In this document: piece after piece, positions 1 through 4,620 of the stretch
Numbering within the stretch: the first letter of the stretch is position 1
Layout of the letters: each line of letters opens with the position of its first letter
Assembly: GCA_947259605.1 (NCBI GenBank)
Contig: CAMYMX010000122.1
Coordinates: 1-8,292 of the forward strand
Reading direction: 5' to 3'
Length of the DNA stretch: 8,292 nucleotides
Source of the DNA: an uncultured Polyangiaceae bacterium
GTDB lineage: Bacteria > Myxococcota_A > Polyangia > Polyangiales > Houyiibacteriaceae
Notes under the pieces: model-generated
Seen by the model: the letters and a program-made list of their open reading frames with translations, nothing else
Told to the model about the DNA's origin: nothing
Databases searched by the model: none
Translations under genes and position numbers: made by a program

Positions 1-656
1 TTGCTTTGCTTGTTGGTCTTTGCGTTGCGGGATGCAGCGACGAGCCAGGCCCGAGCGGTGGCACGGCCGGCGCCGGTGGAGCGGGCGGTGCTCTGGCACC
101 ACCGCAGTTCCCCGGCCTCTGGGAGGGACAGAGCCGCGGGGTCGATGTCTGTTTCCACATTGCGGACGACGGCTTGAAGCTGGAGGCAAGCCCCAACTGC
201 AGCCTCTCGGGGGAGTCTGAGTACTCCTTTGACCTCGACGTCGAGCTCGTCGGGGTCGACCAAGACGGCCAGCCCTGCAGCTTCAGGCTTCGGTACGAGG
301 ACCCCGTCATCATCGACCAGGCCGGCAATTCGTTCCGAGCTTCCGAGATCAGAGCGCCGGGTAGCGATGCGGTGTACGCGTTCTCCGGCGAGATCGTCGG
401 TGAGTCGGCCTCGGGGATCGCGCGTCGTGACGTCGGTGAATCGAATTGTCGAGTCGGCTGGGCGGCGTCGATCTCCAGGGAATGCGACGACGCGGCAGTT
501 GACATCTGCCTCGATCTCCTCGACTGCTGCCGGGCGATTCTGATCAATCCCGTCTTCTTCCAGACCTGCAATTCCGTGGTGCTCGAGTGCGATCCGGTTC
601 GATGCCAAACCGTCCTCGACGGTTACCCGCAGTGTGAAGTTGAGCCTGAGCTCTAG
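1..656 (+). CDS. Secreted Cys-rich lipoprotein, 5' end cut by window edge
   Basis: The frame is open to the left edge, so the true start probably lies outside; the first possible start inside is TTG at 6, and residues below count from it. The visible N-terminus is the end of a signal peptide with a lipobox (VAGC, lipidated Cys10), followed by a Gly/Ala-rich spacer (about 17-30). This indicates an exported, membrane-anchored lipoprotein. Residues 36-155 look like a beta-rich domain (WEG near 39, VCF near 48, Cys65, Cys91, Cys148, then GW). The tail 160-210 holds eight cysteines (160, 168, 174, 175, 188, 195, 200, 210), enough for four disulfides, which fits an extracytoplasmic location. I do not recognise a named family; similar domain styling is common in myxobacterial lipoproteins (inference). 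It ends 9 nt from the convergent pseudouridine synthase gene, with no visible terminator between them. Confidence 0.85.
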   Translation, partial: ALLVGLCVAGCSDEPGPSGGTAGAGGAGGALAPPQFPGLWEGQSRGVDVCFHIADDGLKLEASPNCSLSGESEYSFDLDVELVGVDQDGQPCSFRLRYEDPVIIDQAGNSFRASEIRAPGSDAVYAFSGEIVGESASGIARRDVGESNCRVGWAASISRECDDAAVDICLDLLDCCRAILINPVFFQTCNSVVLECDPVRCQTVLDGYPQCEVEPEL

Positions 657-665
657 GAACGTCCA

Positions 666-1610
666 CTAGCCGCGTCGAAGCGAGCGCAGGGCCTTTTGGA
701 AATCCTCCGGTGGCTCGGTTTCGAATCGCATCGCCTCTCCGGTGATCGGATGGGCAAACGAAAGGACCGCAGCGTGCAGCGCTTGGCGCCCCAGCTCGGT
801 GGCGGCGCGGCGAAGCTCCGGGTCCCCAATCGATTTTCCATAGAGCGGATCTCCGAGGACCGGATGCCCGTGCTCGGCGAGATGCACCCGAATCTGGTGT
901 GTGCGGCCAGTCTCGAGACGGCAACGAACCAATGTGCTTCCGTGCAAAAGCTCGATTGATTCTAGATCCGTGACCGCTCGGCGGCCTCGGTCGGAGCGCG
1001 AGGTGAACTTCTTTCGATTCGCCGGATGCCGTCCATGCAGGGTCTCGTAGCGGATCGACTGCGGCGGCCTTCCAACTGCGATGGCGAGATAGGCTCGCTC
1101 GAGACTGTGTTGCTGAAACATCTCGACCAGCCGCTCGTGTGCCCGGGGGGTTTTCGCGACGACCATCACCCCGCTGGTGTCCTTGTCGAGCCGGTGTACG
1201 ATCCCAGGGCGCAGCGGGTCGAAGCCCCCCCGGACCTCGGCGTGATGCAGCAGCGCGTTGACGAGTGTGCCGTCGGGGTGGCCTGGCGCCGGGTGAACCA
1301 CCAGGCCCGCTGGCTTGTCGAGAATGATGAGGTGGTCGTCCTCGAACAGCACGTGCAGAGGAATCGCCTGGGGCTCAGCGCTCATCGGCTCGGGGGGGGC
1401 AGGGTGAATCAGGATCTCTGCGCCATTCACAGCCTTCGTTTTGCGTGAAACTACCTCGCCGGACTGCTCCACCCTGCCTTGCTCGATCCAGCGCTGGAGC
1501 GCGCTTCGCGAAAATTCAGGGCAGCGGCGGGCAAGGACGCGATCGATGCGCTCCCCTGCGTCGTCCGCGGAGAGCGTGAGGACCGTCGGCGTCGGCGCCG
1601 ATTCCGACAT
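666..1610 (-). CDS. rluD: RluD-family 23S rRNA pseudouridine synthase
   Basis: This 314-residue protein has the size and domain order of RluD, which converts specific uridines of 23S rRNA (the helix 69 loop in E. coli) to pseudouridine. An N-terminal S4 RNA-binding domain lies at about 18-68. The catalytic domain follows, with the signature HRLDKDTSG at 139-147; Asp142 is the expected catalytic aspartate. Other family motifs are LDKPAGLVVHP (97-107), RLETGRTHQIR (231-241), GDPLYG (253-258) and LHA (278-280). The ATG at 1610 lies 3 nt after the stop of the DUF72 gene, so the two are probably co-transcribed; only a weak GAG-type ribosome site precedes it. The family assignment is firm. The exact target uridines (RluD versus a relative such as RluC) are inferred from the S4 domain and overall similarity. 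Confidence 0.95.
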   Translation of the reverse strand: MSESAPTPTVLTLSADDAGERIDRVLARRCPEFSRSALQRWIEQGRVEQSGEVVSRKTKAVNGAEILIHPAPPEPMSAEPQAIPLHVLFEDDHLIILDKPAGLVVHPAPGHPDGTLVNALLHHAEVRGGFDPLRPGIVHRLDKDTSGVMVVAKTPRAHERLVEMFQQHSLERAYLAIAVGRPPQSIRYETLHGRHPANRKKFTSRSDRGRRAVTDLESIELLHGSTLVRCRLETGRTHQIRVHLAEHGHPVLGDPLYGKSIGDPELRRAATELGRQALHAAVLSFAHPITGEAMRFETEPPEDFQKALRSLRRG

Positions 1611-1613
1611 CGA

Positions 1614-2261
1614 TTACTCGAGTCTCTTGATGAGCTGGTGGGCGTTGGTTTGCATGTCGATGTTGCGGAACACGCAGATGCCCAGCTCGGGATCGAGGCT
1701 GTTGCAGTGATCGGCGATCTTGGCGACCGACGCCTCGTCGTACCGCGATCGATGACCCGCCGGCCCTGGAAGCCGAAGGTAGACGACCTTCGACTCCGGG
1801 GGTGGGTCGTCGGTCAACGGGTCGTAAGCAGCGATGGCGGGACGGTCCCCGCAGGCGGCGGCGATGTCGCTGGGCTTCCATGCTTCCAAGTCGAAGACGA
1901 TCGGGGGCATGTTCGATGGAAGAAAACCTAGAAACGCTCGAAGTGCGGCCCGGTTCGCCTTGCCATGCTTGAACGTTTCATCGGCGTGAAAAATCACCGC
2001 CTTGGCTTTGAGGTCGCTCGCAAGCGCGGCCACCTCCTCGCAGGTCGCCTTGTTCTCTTTGGTGCGTCGGAAACCGGATTCGCTCACCGAGCCTGGCGCG
2101 ACCACCGTAAAGAGGAAGCCCTTAGGCGCCTCCCTAATCCAGCGTCGCACGGTGCCGGCGCCCGGGATGGCGATTTCGGTGTCCGAAATTTCCACCGCGT
2201 CAAACTCCTGCCAATATCGGCTGACCGGCACCGGGAAACCGGAACATGCGACGATAAACAT
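1614..2261 (-). CDS. DUF72 (YecE-like) family protein, short form
   Basis: The protein has 215 residues from ATG 2261. DUF72 hallmarks are visible: VEISDTEIAIP (23-33), matching the family's E-(I/V)-N-x-T-F-Y-x-x-P strand, then TVRRW (37-41), FTVVAP (51-56), a YLRLPG segment (161-166) followed by a Tyr, and a C-terminal FRN...DMQTNAHQL segment (198-210) like the family's FNN...G.A..NA..L end. The fold is a TIM-barrel-like domain; biochemical function is unknown. It is shorter than the 240-300 residues usual for bacterial members. The frame stays open upstream to 2792, but the extension is antisense to two coding genes. The start at 2261 fits the family N-terminus and has a TATACT box 8 nt before it. 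It heads a two-gene unit with the pseudouridine synthase. The family's usual Asn in the first motif is replaced (Ser26-Asp27). Confidence 0.9.
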   Translation of the reverse strand: MFIVACSGFPVPVSRYWQEFDAVEISDTEIAIPGAGTVRRWIREAPKGFLFTVVAPGSVSESGFRRTKENKATCEEVAALASDLKAKAVIFHADETFKHGKANRAALRAFLGFLPSNMPPIVFDLEAWKPSDIAAACGDRPAIAAYDPLTDDPPPESKVVYLRLPGPAGHRSRYDEASVAKIADHCNSLDPELGICVFRNIDMQTNAHQLIKRLE

Positions 2262-2269
2262 TGCGCGAG

Positions 2270-2275
2270 AGTATA
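2270..2275 (-). promoter_or_regulatory. -10-like box before the DUF72 gene
   Basis: TATACT on the minus strand matches the sigma70 -10 consensus at five of six positions. It ends 8 nt before the ATG at 2261, so a transcript starting 6-8 nt downstream would have almost no leader. No convincing -35 hexamer is seen at 15-19 nt upstream; that space overlaps the inverted repeat at 2295-2310. Confidence 0.5.
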
Positions 2276-2294
2276 CAAGCTTTAGGGCAGAAGG

Positions 2295-2310
2295 CCCGAG
2301 CTGACTCGGG
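2295..2310. repeat. Perfect 6-bp inverted repeat, possible operator
   Basis: CCCGAG, a 4-nt gap CTGA, then CTCGGG form a perfect dyad in the middle of the 99-nt divergent region. No T-run follows on either strand, so an intrinsic terminator is unlikely. Its position just upstream of the minus-strand -10 box, where a -35 element would lie, is suitable for a regulator binding site. No regulator gene is nearby. Confidence 0.45.
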
Positions 2311-2347
2311 AATTGGAGGGAATTCATCGAATCAGGAGTGACTCTGT

Positions 2348-2353
2348 TAGTAT
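2348..2353 (+). promoter_or_regulatory. -10-like box before the five-gene TPR/mutase run
   Basis: TAGTAT (TAnnnT pattern) ends 7 nt before the GTG at 2361, placing a likely transcript start at or next to the start codon. The sequence at 15-19 nt upstream does not resemble TTGACA. An AGGAG at 2334-2338 is 22 nt from the GTG, too far to act as a ribosome site for it. Confidence 0.4.
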
Positions 2354-2360
2354 CGTCGAC

Positions 2361-2726
2361 GTGTCTGATTTCGGCTTCGACGCCTATGCGCTCGACGACC
2401 TGGATACCTCCGGGCAGCCGCATCCGTTGGAGATCGCACGCGATCTGATCGCGACCGGTCGGCCGCGTGACGCGCTCGATCTGCTGAGCGCCCACCACGC
2501 TGAACTGGACCACGACCCGGAGTACCTGCTGCTTTGTTCCGCTGCCTGGTGGGCGGATGGCGACACGCTGCGTGCGCAGCAAGCGCTGCAGGGCGCGGCT
2601 CGGCTTGCTCCGGAGGACCCGCGGCCGTTGCAAGGGCTCGGGGAACTGCTGGCTGAGCGTGGCGAGCGCGACAAGGCCGAGCTCTTGTGGGCCAAAGCCC
2701 GCTTGCTCGAGGTCCAGGCGCGCTAG
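2361..2726 (+). CDS. Small TPR-repeat protein
   Basis: From GTG 2361 the protein has 121 residues. After an acidic N-terminus (1-16) it is all helical, with about three TPR-like units: 24-52 (PLEIARDLIATGRPRDALDL), 55-84 and 86-118 (PLQGLGELLAERGERDKAEL). TPRs act as protein-binding scaffolds; no catalytic domain or signal peptide is present, so it is probably cytoplasmic. The frame extends back to a TTG at 2313, which follows no ribosome site; the extra 16 residues have no TPR character. GTG 2361 is favoured because it lies 7 nt after a -10-like TAGTAT, but the start is uncertain. It heads the five-gene run; the next gene begins 6 nt after its stop. The binding partner is unknown. Confidence 0.8.
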   Translation: MSDFGFDAYALDDLDTSGQPHPLEIARDLIATGRPRDALDLLSAHHAELDHDPEYLLLCSAAWWADGDTLRAQQALQGAARLAPEDPRPLQGLGELLAERGERDKAELLWAKARLLEVQAR

Positions 2727-2732
2727 AGCGAT

Positions 2733-3749
2733 GTGCCACGGGATGAGCTCGCGCCGGCTGCGGACGAAGACTTGATCGCGTTCGCGGAGCAACGGGAGCG
2801 AAAGATCCAGGGGGCGCTCACGCCTCGGCAGGTCTTATTTGCCTTGGTCGGCTTGTTGGTGCTCGGGCTGCTAATCGCGGGCATCGTGCTGGTGACGTCT
2901 CCACGTCGAGCGGCTTCGCCGCCACGTGGCTTCGCCCCTTCTTCAGTGGCCACCTTGGTCGAAGAACCCTCGGCATCGGAGCCGGCTGCGGAGCTAGAGG
3001 CGCCGCCGGCCGTCGTGGAGGTTGAAGAGCCCGAGGAGCCTGTTGCAGTCGAGGTCGTGGAGCCGCCGGCGGCGGTGCTTCCCGAGCTTGCGCCGCCCAA
3101 GGTGGCGGATTCCCCCAAGCCTCCGAAGGTTGAGGGCAAAGCGGCTGCGACGGTGACTCCGCGAAAGGCTACGCCCACCAGGCGCCGATCTGGCTCCACC
3201 CGGTCCTCGTCACCCGAGACCGCTACGCCGCCAATTTCTGAGCCTCCGAGCGATGCCGTCGTTCGGGAAGAGCTGACCTCGATGGATCCGCGTGAGCTCA
3301 CGACCCGCGCCGACAAGCTCTACGCACAGGGCCACTCGGCGCTGGCGGCAAGCTACTACCGTCGCGCACTCGAGATCGATCCGGACTACGCGCCTGCTCT
3401 GGTCGGCATGGGTCAGGGTATCTTGCGCGCCAAGAAGTACTCCGACGCGATGAAGAACGCGACCCGCGCGCTGCAGCTCGCCCGAGGCGTTGACGCACGA
3501 CCCGGGCTCGAAGCCGCCGCGATCTATCAAATGGCTCGCGTCCACTACGAGCGGGGTGAGCGGGATGCGGCCCGGCGTTTGTTCCGGCAGTCGATTTCCC
3601 TACCGAGCGCACCGCCGGAAGCCTGGTTCTATCTGGGCGAAGCGCTTTCGAGCGACAACAGCCCTGCCGCCCGGCACGCTTACGAGAAGTATCTGGAGCT
3701 CGTGCCGAGGGGTTCCTTGTCAGATCGGGCCCGCCGAGCAATTCAGTAG
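2733..3749 (+). CDS. Membrane-anchored TPR protein with Pro/Glu-rich linker
   Basis: The 338-residue product starts at GTG 2733; the overlapping ATG at 2731 is in a frame that stops quickly. Residues 1-32 are charged and probably cytoplasmic. One membrane helix lies at 33-55 (VLFALVGLLVLGLLIAGIVL). A disordered linker follows: acidic and Pro/Glu/Val-rich (78-120), then basic and Pro/Lys/Arg/Ser-rich (128-162). This resembles TonB-like spacers that cross the periplasm. The C-terminus (187-338) holds about four TPR units, for example 188-221 (TTRADKLYAQGHSALAASYY) and 222-250, with later ones near 262-292 and 295-324. The expected topology is N-in with the TPR domain in the periplasm (inference from one uncleaved helix). 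It sits 6 nt after the previous gene. The Shine-Dalgarno is weak. I recognise no specific family; an envelope scaffold role is plausible. Confidence 0.85.
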   Translation: MPRDELAPAADEDLIAFAEQRERKIQGALTPRQVLFALVGLLVLGLLIAGIVLVTSPRRAASPPRGFAPSSVATLVEEPSASEPAAELEAPPAVVEVEEPEEPVAVEVVEPPAAVLPELAPPKVADSPKPPKVEGKAAATVTPRKATPTRRRSGSTRSSSPETATPPISEPPSDAVVREELTSMDPRELTTRADKLYAQGHSALAASYYRRALEIDPDYAPALVGMGQGILRAKKYSDAMKNATRALQLARGVDARPGLEAAAIYQMARVHYERGERDAARRLFRQSISLPSAPPEAWFYLGEALSSDNSPAARHAYEKYLELVPRGSLSDRARRAIQ

Positions 3750-3752
3750 TAT
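3747..3752 (+). promoter_or_regulatory. -10-like box overlapping a stop codon
   Basis: TAGTAT begins with the TAG stop of the membrane TPR gene and ends 9 nt before the ATG at 3762. It repeats the box seen at 2348-2353 and could give an internal, nearly leaderless transcript. A TTGTCA at 3717-3722 matches TTGACA at five of six positions, but the 24-nt gap is too long for a normal spacer, so the promoter call is weak. Confidence 0.3.
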
Positions 3753-3761
3753 GCTCCGCCG

Positions 3762-4079
3762 ATGGCGAAGAAACAGCACGACCGGCGCCAGGCGCGCAAA
3801 GAGCGAGCCAAAGAGGCCAAAGAAGCAAGACGTGAGGCCCAAGAGCGCGCCCAGCAACGTCGTCGTTTGCAGATACGCATATCCGCAGCCGTCGCAGTCC
3901 TGACCCTGGCGATTGCCGCGATCTGCTACTGGGTGCTCGATAACCGACAGCTAATGGGCATCACGCTCCTCATTGGCGGCGTGCTGTTCCTGGTGCTTGC
4001 GCTCAGCACCTTGGCCTCGGGTGTGCGGCCACGTGACCGAACGCGTGCGGGATCCATCGACTATGGCAACCGAGACTGA
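3762..4079 (+). CDS. Small basic protein with two membrane helices
   Basis: The 105-residue product has a very charged N-terminus (1-37), rich in Lys, Arg, Glu and Gln and likely a single long helix or coiled coil. Two hydrophobic segments follow at about 38-58 and 66-86, then a short polar tail (87-105). The positive N-terminus should stay inside, giving an inner-membrane hairpin with both ends cytoplasmic. The start ATG has no Shine-Dalgarno but has a -10-like TAGTAT 9 nt upstream. It lies between two TPR genes, 12 nt after one and 10 nt before the favoured start of the other. It matches no family I know. The charged segment could contact RNA, lipid or a partner protein, but nothing decides this. 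Confidence 0.75.
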   Translation: MAKKQHDRRQARKERAKEAKEARREAQERAQQRRRLQIRISAAVAVLTLAIAAICYWVLDNRQLMGITLLIGGVLFLVLALSTLASGVRPRDRTRAGSIDYGNRD

Positions 4080-4089
4080 GGGGAGAATC

Positions 4090-4608
4090 GTGGACGACGC
4101 CCAATCGAAGCGTTGGGAAGCCGTCGAAGAAGGGATGGAGCTCTTGCACGCCGGTGAAGCAGACCGGGCGATCGCCGAGCTGCTGCAGGTGGCGCACGAT
4201 GACCCGCAAAACGAATACGCGTTTCACTTCTTGGGTCATGCCTATTTCGAGAAGGAAGCCTACCCGGAGGCGCTCAAGAGCTACGTCGAAGCCTTGAAGC
4301 TGGCACCGGGCTACCTTGGTGCGATGCTGGGCGCTGGGCAGACGCTTCGGATGATGGGCGAATACGACCGCGCGATTCGCATGGGTCAACGCGTACTCCA
4401 AAGCCAGCAGGACGACGGCGACGGCTTGTTTCTCGTTGGCGCGGCGCACTTCCAAAAAGGTGAAAATCAGGCTGCGAAACGCTATCTCGAACGTTTCCTC
4501 GAAACGAGCCCGGAGTTGGAAGTCGCCCTCGAAGTAGAGGGCATGCTGCAGGTCATTCGCGGCGAGGTCTTGCCTTTTCCAGGCGCCGAGGACACGTTAG
4601 AGAACTAA
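4090..4608 (+). CDS. Four-repeat TPR protein
   Basis: From GTG 4090 the product has 172 residues, made almost wholly of four TPR units: 8-41 (AVEEGMELLHAGEADRAIAE within it), 42-75 (FHFLGHAYFEKEAYPEAL), 76-109 and 110-143 (GLFLVGAAHFQKGENQAAKR). A short acidic tail follows. No signal or membrane segment is present, so it is probably cytoplasmic, and it is expected to bind a protein partner. GTG 4090 is chosen because AGGGGAG (4079-4085) lies 4 nt before it. An in-frame ATG at 4063 would add nine residues and overlap the previous gene by 17 nt without a ribosome site; it remains possible. Its stop codon runs into the ribosome site of the mutase gene, which suggests translational coupling. Whether it works with the mutase is unknown. 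Confidence 0.85.
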   Translation: MDDAQSKRWEAVEEGMELLHAGEADRAIAELLQVAHDDPQNEYAFHFLGHAYFEKEAYPEALKSYVEALKLAPGYLGAMLGAGQTLRMMGEYDRAIRMGQRVLQSQQDDGDGLFLVGAAHFQKGENQAAKRYLERFLETSPELEVALEVEGMLQVIRGEVLPFPGAEDTLEN

Positions 4609-4614
4609 GAGGAG
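4607..4614 (+). promoter_or_regulatory. Shine-Dalgarno of the mutase gene
   Basis: AAGAGGAG overlaps the TAA stop of the TPR gene and lies 6 nt before ATG 4621. It is the clearest ribosome site in the window, decides the mutase start, and contrasts with the genes here that lack one. Confidence 0.75.
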
Positions 4615-4620
4615 CCTGCC

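Noticed and set aside
657..665. Possible terminator between the lipoprotein and pseudouridine synthase genes
   Set aside because: Nine bases are too few, and no hairpin is seen in the flanking coding ends.
2262..2792. N-terminal extension of the DUF72 frame back to 2792
   Set aside because: It is antisense to the first TPR gene and the start of the second, has no DUF72 similarity, and would skip the well-placed ATG and -10 box at 2261-2275.
3717..3752. Complete promoter TTGTCA plus TAGTAT before the small membrane protein gene
   Set aside because: The spacer is 24 nt, well beyond the usual 15-19, so only the -10-like box was kept, at low confidence.
2733..4608. Mobile element, secretion system or defence island built from the TPR genes
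   Set aside because: There is no transposase, integrase, nuclease, ATPase, terminal repeat or shift in composition; the genes look like ordinary chromosomal genes.
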